A DNA stretch of 64,000 nucleotides, from NCBI RefSeq assembly GCF_024220585.1, contig NZ_JAMXKF010000010.1, positions 62,359-126,358 of the forward strand. Reading direction: 5' to 3'. Below are positions 17,671 through 25,704 of this stretch, piece by piece. Position 1 is the stretch's first letter, and each line of letters starts with the position of its first letter. The notes under the pieces were generated by a model that was given only the letters and a program-made list of their open reading frames with translations, did not search any database and was not told the DNA's origin. The stretch comes from Dyadobacter diqingensis. GTDB lineage: Bacteria > Bacteroidota > Bacteroidia > Cytophagales > Spirosomataceae. A program made the position numbers and the translations under genes.

Positions 17671-19986
17671 TCAAAATTCCAGTCTGTAATTCAAAATCGG
17701 TAATAAACCAGTCTGGGTAATTAATTTAACCCGGTCATTTTTTAATTCGTAATAGCGGTCGAAAGCGTTCAAACGGTTGGTAACATTCTGGATATCGAGG
17801 GAGAGGGTGGAAGACGTGCGTTTTCTGTTTTTGGTATAACTCACCCTCAGATCGGTACGGAAATACATTGGCAATTGTTCAGAATAACTTTTTGTCCAGT
17901 CGTAAACCGTTTTTCTGTCTTTTCGTGATTGTTCCAGGTCAATCGGCGTGGTGCGGTTTCCGCCTGCTGCCAACAGCTTGATATTGGCGGCAAAAATGTT
18001 GGTTTTGTTTTTACCTACTTTCCATTCCTTTCCTGCCAGAACATTCTGTACAAATTTTCCATTGAAACGACTGTCCCGCTCGATACCATCACGTCCTGTA
18101 TATTTCGACTGGTAAAGCGATGTGGTGCTCATGAAATAAATACCATTGGTGAGCGATTTTTCGACTGTCAGTTCAAGACCATAACTGCGTCCTTTGCCAT
18201 CACTTGTCAGCGTGTCTGTTACAAAACCACTTATTTCATTAAGTTGCGAGTTATGGAGCAAAAACGGCGTAGTGGTATTAGCAGGGCCGATGGGGATGTT
18301 GTAATGATGCTGATAGTATATTTCTGACATCACCCGCCAGCTTGCCGAAGGCCGGAATTCGTAACCCGCCACGGCGTGTGCAGATTTCATCAGTTTCAGG
18401 TTTTTATTCAGGTCATCGGTGCGGTTATCGCCGATGTTGACCTGGGCAAAATAGGTAGAGATGGATTCTGTTTTGCTATGTAAACCGGCTCCCAGGCTGA
18501 ACGTATGTTTTGGCGCAACAGCCCATTTTAAGCCCAGCCGGGGTTCAATGGAGCTTTGGTCGTTCAGCGCAAGTAACATGGCATGAATACCGGCGTTCAG
18601 GGTTAATGTAGAGGTGAGACGATGTTTCCACTGTCCGTACGCCTGAAATAATTCCGTACTTCCCTCCTGATTTACCTTTACCACATAGGGGCCGTCTTCA
18701 TCATCTTTATCAAAAAGATTGAAATTGTAATGGTTGACGATAACACCCAGCCGGAATGTATTTCTGGCGTTCATTTTATAGTTGTATAACAATGAAATCC
18801 GGAGTGCCTGATTGACGAAATCCTGCTGGTAATTGGTTTGCCTTATTTTGTCGTAAAATTCGTCGCTTTGTTTTGTGGCAGAATACGATACGGTATTTTC
18901 GAAATAAGATTTATTGTTAATGAAACGCAGATAATTGACGCCGACAACACCACGGTTGGACTGAAATTTTTCTTTAAGATCTTCATTGTCTGCCGATGAA
19001 GTACTTAGTCCGCCCAAACCCCATACCGAAACGACGGCTTTGTCGCCATAAGGAATGTAGACTTTAAAGGCACCATCCTGAAACGTGTTGGAAAAGTCGC
19101 CCTGAATATTCAGCCCGATTTTGTTAAGCACAGCCAGGGTGGAGTATCGATAATTGGCAAGATAAGAAGCACCACCTTTGGGACCGATGGGTCCTTCCGC
19201 AGCAAAATCGAGTCCGAGAACACCTGCCTGCATGGCGTATTCACGTTTTTCGTTATTACCTTTTCTGAGTTTCAGGTCAAAAACACCGGAAGTTGCGTTG
19301 CCGTACTCCGCAGGAAATGCTCCGGTCAGGAAATCGGAGTTTCCAAGAACGTTTGCACTTAACGCACTGATACCGCCGCCACTGGAACCTTCCTGTGCAA
19401 AATGGTTGGGATTTGGGATTTCCACGCCTTCCATGCGCCACAACATGCCCTTGGGACTGTTTCCCCTTACAATGATCTGGTTGTTGCCATCATCGTTGGT
19501 GGCTACGCCTGCAAAGGAGAGGGCCATGCGGGCAGGATCGTTCACGGCGGCGGCGAATCGCTTGGTCTGGTCGACGGTGAAAGAGCGGCCACTTACACTG
19601 ACCATATCATTCAATGGTGCTCCGTTTTCTTTTTGCGCCTTGATCACCACTTCGTCTAATGCCTTAAAAGACTCCGTCAATTTTATATTCAGCTCTACTT
19701 CCTTGCCGGAACCGACGGTGATTTCCTGTAAGAAAGCATGGTCATAACCTACGCTCGTAATCTTGAAAGAGTGACGGCCGACGGGGACATTTTCGATCCT
19801 GAAATACCCTTCTGTATCCGTCGTGTTGCCAATAACAGGATTCAGGGAAGTGATTACAACGTTGGCGCCAATGACGGGTTGCTGAGATTCGGTATCGATT
19901 ACCCGTCCTTTCACGACCTGGGCCGGCTGGGCTTGTGCGGTGACGGAATATAGTCCGGCGAGCAGTGTAAAGAAGTATTTTTTCAT
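17671..19986 (-). CDS. TonB-dependent receptor with carboxypeptidase-like prefix
   Basis: 771 residues from the ATG at 19986, chosen because MKKYFFTLLAGLYSVTAQAQ is a clear signal peptide; an upstream in-frame ATG at 20076 would run through the regulatory region. A CarboxypepD_reg-like domain (VVKGRVIDTESQQPVIGANV) precedes the plug (IIVRGNSPKGMLWRMEGVEIP) and a 22-strand barrel that ends in an aromatic strand (LNYRLEF). There is no SusD partner, so this is not a classic polysaccharide receptor. It is transcribed divergently from the TetR gene, whose operator lies in the shared gap. It is similar along its length to the receptor at 47139-49493. Confidence 0.9.
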   Translation of the reverse strand: MKKYFFTLLAGLYSVTAQAQPAQVVKGRVIDTESQQPVIGANVVITSLNPVIGNTTDTEGYFRIENVPVGRHSFKITSVGYDHAFLQEITVGSGKEVELNIKLTESFKALDEVVIKAQKENGAPLNDMVSVSGRSFTVDQTKRFAAAVNDPARMALSFAGVATNDDGNNQIIVRGNSPKGMLWRMEGVEIPNPNHFAQEGSSGGGISALSANVLGNSDFLTGAFPAEYGNATSGVFDLKLRKGNNEKREYAMQAGVLGLDFAAEGPIGPKGGASYLANYRYSTLAVLNKIGLNIQGDFSNTFQDGAFKVYIPYGDKAVVSVWGLGGLSTSSADNEDLKEKFQSNRGVVGVNYLRFINNKSYFENTVSYSATKQSDEFYDKIRQTNYQQDFVNQALRISLLYNYKMNARNTFRLGVIVNHYNFNLFDKDDEDGPYVVKVNQEGSTELFQAYGQWKHRLTSTLTLNAGIHAMLLALNDQSSIEPRLGLKWAVAPKHTFSLGAGLHSKTESISTYFAQVNIGDNRTDDLNKNLKLMKSAHAVAGYEFRPSASWRVMSEIYYQHHYNIPIGPANTTTPFLLHNSQLNEISGFVTDTLTSDGKGRSYGLELTVEKSLTNGIYFMSTTSLYQSKYTGRDGIERDSRFNGKFVQNVLAGKEWKVGKNKTNIFAANIKLLAAGGNRTTPIDLEQSRKDRKTVYDWTKSYSEQLPMYFRTDLRVSYTKNRKRTSSTLSLDIQNVTNRLNAFDRYYELKNDRVKLITQTGLLPILNYRLEF

Positions 19987-20077
19987 AGCTAATTTGTTTA
20001 CATCACTGACAACTTCGCTTTGTTTTACCCTAAATCTGACCGAAAGATTTTCGTATGGAAAATATTTCTCAAACAAA

Positions 20078-20097
20078 ATGTCTCATATCTGAGAAAT
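20078..20097. promoter_or_regulatory. Probable TetR operator, copy 1
   Basis: ATGTCTCATATCTGAGAAAT contains the near-perfect dyad TCTCATA-TCTGAGA (20081-20094). It recurs at 20701-20720 as ATGTCTCAGATATGAGAAAT. It lies just upstream of a -7 box match (TAGTTTTG, 20104-20111) and between the divergent TonB-receptor and TetR genes. Confidence 0.65.
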
Positions 20098-20129
20098 ATG
20101 ACATAGTTTTGTTTGAAAATATGGAGGTG

Positions 20130-20684
20130 ATGAAAGACACAAAGCAAAAGATTACGGACGCAGCAATAGCCATTTTTAACGAAGACTTTTCGGCGCCGTT
20201 GGAAACAGTCGCAGAAAAGGCTGAAGTTACCCGGAGAACCTTGCACCGGTATTTTAAGGACAGAAATGATCTTTTGGCGGCTTGTCATCATACCATGCAG
20301 GAAAGTTGCAGAAGCAGCATTGGTGCCGTTTATGCCACTTACACCGAACCACTGGAAAGATTTGAACACATGCTTTATGCCGCGATCGATTGCGGTGTGA
20401 AATTCTCCTTTTTTCACAAACTGCATAATAACGAGCATCATAACCATTCCGCAGGGAATAAAAACTGCTCTGATTATGACAGGACTTTTAACAAGTTCAA
20501 AAGCACGATCGAAGACCTTCAAAACAAGGGTTTAATCACAGGCGGATTGACCACCGAATGGATTGAAATGTTATGTGCCGGTATTGTTACCGCGGCTATT
20601 AATGCGGAAAAGGCAGGTAACGTTGCCCGGATCAACATTAAAAAGTTCGCATGGTATTCATTGAGCAAAGGAATTTTAGCATAA
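20130..20684 (+). CDS. TetR-family transcriptional regulator
   Basis: About 184 residues from the ATG at 20130 (an alternative ATG at 20121). The in-frame ATG at 20055 is rejected because it lies upstream of the operator and promoter. The helix-turn-helix is typical: KQKITDAAIAIFNEDF, then LETVAEKAEVTRRTLHRYFKDRNDLL, near residues 3-48. The C-terminal domain, with a His-rich helix (KLHNNEHHNHS), presumably binds the inducer. Operator copies before this gene and before the FAD oxidoreductase gene suggest autorepression and control of the oxidoreductase, possibly also of the divergent TonB receptor. The ligand is unknown. Confidence 0.87.
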   Translation: MKDTKQKITDAAIAIFNEDFSAPLETVAEKAEVTRRTLHRYFKDRNDLLAACHHTMQESCRSSIGAVYATYTEPLERFEHMLYAAIDCGVKFSFFHKLHNNEHHNHSAGNKNCSDYDRTFNKFKSTIEDLQNKGLITGGLTTEWIEMLCAGIVTAAINAEKAGNVARINIKKFAWYSLSKGILA

Positions 20685-20700
20685 AATTTTTTACATTGTA

Positions 20701-20720
20701 ATGTCTCAGATATGAGAAAT
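20701..20720. promoter_or_regulatory. Probable TetR operator, copy 2
   Basis: ATGTCTCAGATATGAGAAAT; its core TCTCAGATATGAGA (20704-20717) is the exact reverse complement of the core of copy 1. It lies 25-40 bases before the FAD oxidoreductase start, downstream of a TTG at 20696. Confidence 0.65.
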
Positions 20721-20741
20721 TTAGAATAAAATAATGACAAA

Positions 20742-21683
20742 ATGGATTTCAATAATTTTTATAGACAAAGCATAATGGGAAACAGGGATTTTGATGTGGT
20801 GATTATTGGAGGCAGTTATGCCGGGTTGTCCGCTGCTATGGCTTTGGGAAGGGCCATTCGGAAAGTGCTGATTATTGATGCCGGTAAACCCTGCAACAGA
20901 CAAACGCCGCATTCGCATAATTTCATCACACAGGATGGTGTCAAACCAGCCGAAATATCGGCATTGGCCAAAGAGCAGGTATTGGCTTATCCAACCGTTC
21001 GTTTTGAAAGCGATACGGTGGTTGATGTGATCGGGGCAAACAATAATTTTAAGCTTGTAACGGAAGAAAAAGGAACATTTACGGCAAAGAAAATAATTTT
21101 TGCCACGGGCGTAAGAGATATCATGCCCGACATTCCCGGATTCCCTGAGAGCTGGGGAATTTCCGTAATTCATTGCCCTTATTGTCACGGCTACGAATAC
21201 AGAGGCCAGAAAACCGGAATTTTTATGAATGGGGAAGGGGCACTGGAATTTGTCAAACTGATTGATAACTGGACGCAAAAATTAACGCTTTTTACGAATG
21301 GGAAAGCAACTTTTGACAAAGCGGTTTTCAATAAAATTTCGAATCCGGATTTTAGGATTGTCGAGAAGGAAATCAAAGCATTGTTACATGATAACGGACA
21401 ATTAAGTGCCGTCGTATTCCAGGATGGAACCAGTGAAAAACTGGATGCATTGTATGCGAAACTGCCGTTTCAGCAGCATACGGATATTCCGGCCAGGATA
21501 GGATGTGAAATAAATGATGCAGGTTACATCAAGGTCAACGAGTTTGGCAAAACTTCTGTGGCGGGAATATTTGCTGCGGGTGATAATACTTCGCGTTTAC
21601 GGTCGGTATCGTCGGCGGTGGCGGCAGGAACCGTAGCGGGAGCGTTTTCAAATCATGAAATGATCAGCGACCGGTATATTTGA
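20742..21683 (+). CDS. Thioredoxin-reductase-like NAD(P)/FAD oxidoreductase
   Basis: A 313-residue flavoprotein (303 if the ATG at 20775 is used). The FAD-binding motif is VVIIGGSYAGLSAAMALGR. The NAD(P) domain carries the redox-active pair in CPYCHGYE at about residue 147, equivalent to the CxxC of thioredoxin reductase. A final FAD motif lies in SVAGIFAAGDNTS. The shorter, divergent sequence matches the stand-alone thioredoxin-reductase-like group associated with dithiol or disulfide redox chemistry, and no thioredoxin is adjacent. A TetR operator copy overlaps its promoter region, so it is probably induced by a TetR ligand such as a xenobiotic or oxidant. Confidence 0.88.
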   Translation: MDFNNFYRQSIMGNRDFDVVIIGGSYAGLSAAMALGRAIRKVLIIDAGKPCNRQTPHSHNFITQDGVKPAEISALAKEQVLAYPTVRFESDTVVDVIGANNNFKLVTEEKGTFTAKKIIFATGVRDIMPDIPGFPESWGISVIHCPYCHGYEYRGQKTGIFMNGEGALEFVKLIDNWTQKLTLFTNGKATFDKAVFNKISNPDFRIVEKEIKALLHDNGQLSAVVFQDGTSEKLDALYAKLPFQQHTDIPARIGCEINDAGYIKVNEFGKTSVAGIFAAGDNTSRLRSVSSAVAAGTVAGAFSNHEMISDRYI

Positions 21684-21712
21684 TGATAACTGGTTTTGGG
21701 TATTGTGAAAAA

Positions 21713-21759
21713 AGAGAAGTCAAGACTGGGCGTCCCCGTTTTCAAAACTTGACTTCTCT
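21713..21759. terminator. Bidirectional terminator hairpin
   Basis: A perfect 12-bp stem (AGAGAAGTCAAG / CTTGACTTCTCT) encloses a loop holding a small GGG-CGT-CCC element. It stands between convergent genes. Confidence 0.75.
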
Positions 21760-21770
21760 CCCTCAAAAAC

Positions 21771-22706
21771 CTACCCGATTACCTTTTTTAAATTTGTGTA
21801 ACAGGTCTGCACGGTATCAAGCGAAGGTGCCAGGTCGTACTCGACAAAGAAATATTTTAAACCGGCAATTTGCGCGGCCTCAAAAATTCGTTTGAATTCA
21901 ACCACACCGGTACCCACTTCTGTTATTGTCTGAAGGTCTTTTTTGATATCCTTCACATGCCACAGCGGGAAACGGCCTGGATGTTCTTTAAACAAGGCCA
22001 CCGGATCTTTTCCGGCTTTGGTCGCCCAGGCCAGGTCAAGTTCCATTTTTACAAGATCCTTATCCGTTTGCGAAAGAACCAGCTCATAAGCCGTTTTTCC
22101 GCCTTCCACAGGATCAAATTCCGTGGCGTGATTGTGATAAGCAAAACCTATTCCCGCCTTTTTACTGGCTTCGCCGGTTTTTTGAAACACTTCAATCGAA
22201 TTTTTAACCTCGTCCAGCGTACCAACCGGGGTGCTCGCACAAACTAAAAAACTGAGTTGTGCTTCTGCCGCGTCGTCAACCAGTTGCTGATAATTATCGC
22301 GTAGATTCATCATGGTCGGGATGGTGATCGGTTTTCCGTCCGATCCCACCGGTAATTTACGGCCCGGAGGTAATTTAAAAGGAGCTCCAAGCGCATGGTG
22401 TGCTCTCCATGTCATACCCAGGTCTTCAACGACCTTTTTGAATTCCTTTGGCTTATAACCATAATATCCGCCGCGCGTACTGAACGCCGATTCGATTTCC
22501 TTGTATCCGATGGCGGCGATTTTTTCAAGCGTTCCTTTCGGGTCATTGTTCATTTTTTCAAAAACAGTGAACAACTGGATACCCACGGACTTTTCCGCTG
22601 CAAATAAGTCTGTCAGACCCGATGCTTTGGATAGGTAGGGCAGGGCCAGGCTACCAGCCGCAATTGCGCCTGCTTTTTTCAAAAAATGTCTTCTGTCGTT
22701 ATTCAT
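21771..22706 (-). CDS. Exported sugar phosphate isomerase/epimerase-like TIM-barrel protein
   Basis: A 311-residue protein with a twin-arginine-like leader (RRHFLKKAGAIAAGSLALP) followed by an AP-endonuclease-2/xylose-isomerase-like TIM barrel (IGIQLFTVFEKM at the start). Metal-ligand candidates are E (KEIESAF), H (AHHALG), H (YHNHATEFD), D (ELDLAWATK), H (LWHVKDI) and E (FFVEYD). Family members isomerise or epimerise sugars and inositols. It lies 36 bases downstream of the PQQ-type sugar dehydrogenase gene on the same strand, so both probably act on the same periplasmic sugar. Confidence 0.88.
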   Translation of the reverse strand: MNNDRRHFLKKAGAIAAGSLALPYLSKASGLTDLFAAEKSVGIQLFTVFEKMNNDPKGTLEKIAAIGYKEIESAFSTRGGYYGYKPKEFKKVVEDLGMTWRAHHALGAPFKLPPGRKLPVGSDGKPITIPTMMNLRDNYQQLVDDAAEAQLSFLVCASTPVGTLDEVKNSIEVFQKTGEASKKAGIGFAYHNHATEFDPVEGGKTAYELVLSQTDKDLVKMELDLAWATKAGKDPVALFKEHPGRFPLWHVKDIKKDLQTITEVGTGVVEFKRIFEAAQIAGLKYFFVEYDLAPSLDTVQTCYTNLKKVIG

Positions 22707-22742
22707 ATAAAAAGAAATTAGAAGTTAAATCCTGATTGTTTG

Positions 22743-25592
22743 TTATTGTTGAAAAGTGACTTTTGAAAAAGATAACAAAGGCTGAATCGCTTTGGCGTTG
22801 TCATTTCTGAACACAAAATAAATATCATGTTTGCCCTTTGTATCCTTGATTTTAACATGAACGGGCGGTCTTGCGAAAGGATTGAAAGGCTTGGCTGGTG
22901 TACCCGGCTTGGCGTTCTTTTTCTCACTTTCCATTTCTGCCATCACTTTGGCTATGTCAACTTCGGGAGCCATCTCAACTTTTTGTTCGCCGACGAGCAC
23001 GCCAGTCGGTGAGTCAAGCCTGATTTCGATGGTTCCGCCAACACTGCCTTCTCTTTTCTGTGCCGAGGCATCAAATTCAAGTTTGTCTATGCCGGATAAG
23101 TCAATGCCTTTAAATGCCAGATAACTGTTGTTAAAGGCAACCAGACTAAAACCTAACCCGGCAACGCCAAGTGCTTTTAATTCAGCACCTTTAATCACGG
23201 GAGCTTCCGCGGCATAAATTTCGGGATTTCGTAAAACGATCATTTCTTCCGATGTCTGTGCAGGAATGGTTTTGGCGCCGCTTATGGCTCTGTCGGTAAA
23301 TGCTGCCCTGATTAACACCGATCCTTTTCCATTATCTCCTTTTGGGATTTCGGGCGTGTAGGAGCCTTTTACCGGAAGCGTGCTCAAAGTTTTGTCAGTG
23401 CTGTTCAGAATGTATTTGACAATAACCTCTGCATCAGCCACAGGCAGGGCAGGGTGGGCCGCCATGGCTACTTCTCCCCAAACACCGGATCCGCCTTCCA
23501 GTACTTTTTTGACGAGTTTTTCCAGCGCTCCCGACTGACCTTTGTATTTATTTGAAATGTCGGCGAAAGATGGTCCTACCGATTTCGTGTTTGGCTGATG
23601 ACAAACCTTGCAGTCGCTTTTACTCATCAAAACCTGCGCCACAGCAAACTGCGTGGAAGCATCCACACTTCGCTGGCTTTGCACGACTTCGGCGTAGTCA
23701 AAACCCTCGGACGTGTAATCTACGCTGACAGCAACCTGATCAGCCTTGATCTTTCCATCGACCAAACTGCCGTCTTCCTTATCGCTGACACTGACTGCGT
23801 AATCAATCGGTTTGCCGGCGAAGAAAAATGAACTGTTTCCGGCAAGGTTTACAGCCACTTTCGGTGGCTCATTTCCTGCTACAATTTTTAGAGATTGGCT
23901 GTTGCTGGCTCCTTTAGAGTCGGTAACCGTCAAAGCGACATTATAAACACCGGGTTTATCAAAAGAAACACTCGGGTTTGCCGTGGTTAAAGTCTTTGGC
24001 GCGACACCTGCACCGGTAATTTTCCAGCTGTATTTTAAAGCGTCGCCATCAAAATCTTTCGTGCCTTCCGACGATAATTTTGCCTGAAAAGGAACCGTAC
24101 CTCCTTTTTTATCGGTCGAAACCTGAACGATCGGTTTGCGGTTTCCACCATTGTATTCAATCCGGATCAGACGCGAGTTATCACTTTTTCTGAACCAGTT
24201 ACTGCCATATTCCAGAATATACAAATCACCATCGGGACCGAATTTGATATCAATCGGCTGTACCGGATGATAACCTGGAAGCACTCTCTCCATTGATTCA
24301 TAATCGCCGTTTTCCTTCATACTGATCGCCATAATCCAGCCGCGCGAAAAATCTGCTGCGATCCATTTATTTTCATAATACGCTGGCCATGGACGTTTAG
24401 GATTTGTAAAATCCGACTTATGATAAATCGGTCCGCCGGTAGCACTTCTTGAACCTGAACCCACAAGCGGGAATTTTTCAGAAACCCCGTAAGGATAATA
24501 GATAAAATTGGGTGCCGTTGCAGGCAGCTCTTTTAAGCCGGTATTGTTTGGCGAAGTATTGACAAGGTGTTCGGGGTCTTTTTTGGCAAGTGGTTTGTTC
24601 GCGGCGTAGTCATAAACAGGAAAAGCCTGATTGTCGGCCACAAACCACGGCCAGCCGAAATTCCCCGGTTTACGCGCCTGGTTCAATTCATCATAACCTC
24701 TTGGCCCGATATCTGAATCTTCATTTGCATCCGGACCTACTTCGCCCCAGTACACATAATTGGTCTTGCTGTCAATGGAAATGCGCCATGGATTGCGGTG
24801 CCCCATCGAATAAATTTCAGGTCTGGTTCGGCGGTCGTCACCGCTGGGCGTTCCTTTTGGATAAAGGTTTCCTTCCGGAATGGTATAACTTCCGTCGGCT
24901 TCCGGGTGGATCCTTAATATTTTTCCTCTTAAATCATTGGTATTGCCCGCATGTCCCTGGTCATCCCAGCTGCTGCGTCCTTCACGTTCGTCCGTTTGTG
25001 CGGCTTTTTGATTTCCTGTGTTATTTCCAACCGTCAGAAAAAGGTTACCCGCTTTATCCCAGGTCATCCCGCCGCCGGTATGGCAGCAAACTTCGCGCTG
25101 GGTTTCAACTTCCAGAACCGTTTTTTTTGAACTTTCAACCAGTTGTTCGTCTCTTATTTCCCAACGGGCCAGAACGTGTTTTTTTTCTGTGGGATGCGCG
25201 TAGTAAAGATAAATCCAGTGATTTTTTTCATAGTTCGGGTCCATCGTAAACCCCATCAAACCCTCTTCTGCTTCTTTTACAACCCCGTCGGCACTGGTAT
25301 ATTTTGTGTTAACGGGAATGGTGGCAATAAGGTCTGTCGTTTTTGTAGCCGCATTGTACTTTTTCAGCGCGCCTTTTCTTTCAATGATATAAGCGGAACC
25401 ATCTTTCAGAACTTCAAAAACCATGGGTTCATCCAGATTGTCGGCGATTACGACCGGTGTAAACCTGCTTTCATCGGGTTTGGGCGGACTGTCCTGCATC
25501 GTAAAGGAAGCAAGGCACGCGAGGCCGGCCATCTTGATTGCAGTTTTGGTGAAATTTAAAATGTCAGGATAAATGGCGGATGGATCAATCAT
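22743..25592 (-). CDS. Glucose/sorbosone-dehydrogenase-like protein fused to PKD and cytochrome c domains
   Basis: A 949-residue exported protein (start at 25592, or at 25532 in front of MAGLACLASFTM). Residues about 40-475 form a GSDH-type six-bladed propeller (GLMGFTMDPNY, HTGGGMTWDKAGNLFLTVGNN, GPDGDLYILEYG). A PKD domain follows (to about 580), then a cytochrome c domain with CKVCH at about residue 665 and a distal HPALP region. The last 180 residues form a carbohydrate-binding-module-6-like beta-sandwich. Family knowledge: the propeller oxidises sugars with PQQ, and the cytochrome would carry the electrons. The TonB receptor gene lies 112 bases upstream. Confidence 0.88.
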   Translation of the reverse strand: MIDPSAIYPDILNFTKTAIKMAGLACLASFTMQDSPPKPDESRFTPVVIADNLDEPMVFEVLKDGSAYIIERKGALKKYNAATKTTDLIATIPVNTKYTSADGVVKEAEEGLMGFTMDPNYEKNHWIYLYYAHPTEKKHVLARWEIRDEQLVESSKKTVLEVETQREVCCHTGGGMTWDKAGNLFLTVGNNTGNQKAAQTDEREGRSSWDDQGHAGNTNDLRGKILRIHPEADGSYTIPEGNLYPKGTPSGDDRRTRPEIYSMGHRNPWRISIDSKTNYVYWGEVGPDANEDSDIGPRGYDELNQARKPGNFGWPWFVADNQAFPVYDYAANKPLAKKDPEHLVNTSPNNTGLKELPATAPNFIYYPYGVSEKFPLVGSGSRSATGGPIYHKSDFTNPKRPWPAYYENKWIAADFSRGWIMAISMKENGDYESMERVLPGYHPVQPIDIKFGPDGDLYILEYGSNWFRKSDNSRLIRIEYNGGNRKPIVQVSTDKKGGTVPFQAKLSSEGTKDFDGDALKYSWKITGAGVAPKTLTTANPSVSFDKPGVYNVALTVTDSKGASNSQSLKIVAGNEPPKVAVNLAGNSSFFFAGKPIDYAVSVSDKEDGSLVDGKIKADQVAVSVDYTSEGFDYAEVVQSQRSVDASTQFAVAQVLMSKSDCKVCHQPNTKSVGPSFADISNKYKGQSGALEKLVKKVLEGGSGVWGEVAMAAHPALPVADAEVIVKYILNSTDKTLSTLPVKGSYTPEIPKGDNGKGSVLIRAAFTDRAISGAKTIPAQTSEEMIVLRNPEIYAAEAPVIKGAELKALGVAGLGFSLVAFNNSYLAFKGIDLSGIDKLEFDASAQKREGSVGGTIEIRLDSPTGVLVGEQKVEMAPEVDIAKVMAEMESEKKNAKPGTPAKPFNPFARPPVHVKIKDTKGKHDIYFVFRNDNAKAIQPLLSFSKVTFQQ

Positions 25593-25704
25593 ATAGTCAG
25601 GTTTATAGTAGTCTTGAAATATAATAATATTTTAAGAAAAAATGGTTAATTGCGAAGTGGTGCCGGACCCGAAAATCCGACACCCTTCTTTCCATCCATC
25701 AGTA

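Noticed and set aside
19178..19747. A 189-codon plus-strand open frame
   Set aside because: Antisense to the TonB receptor plug domain.
24590..25249. A 219-codon plus-strand open frame
   Set aside because: It is antisense to the sugar dehydrogenase propeller domain; composition is unlike a protein (many Cys/His/Trp/Arg).
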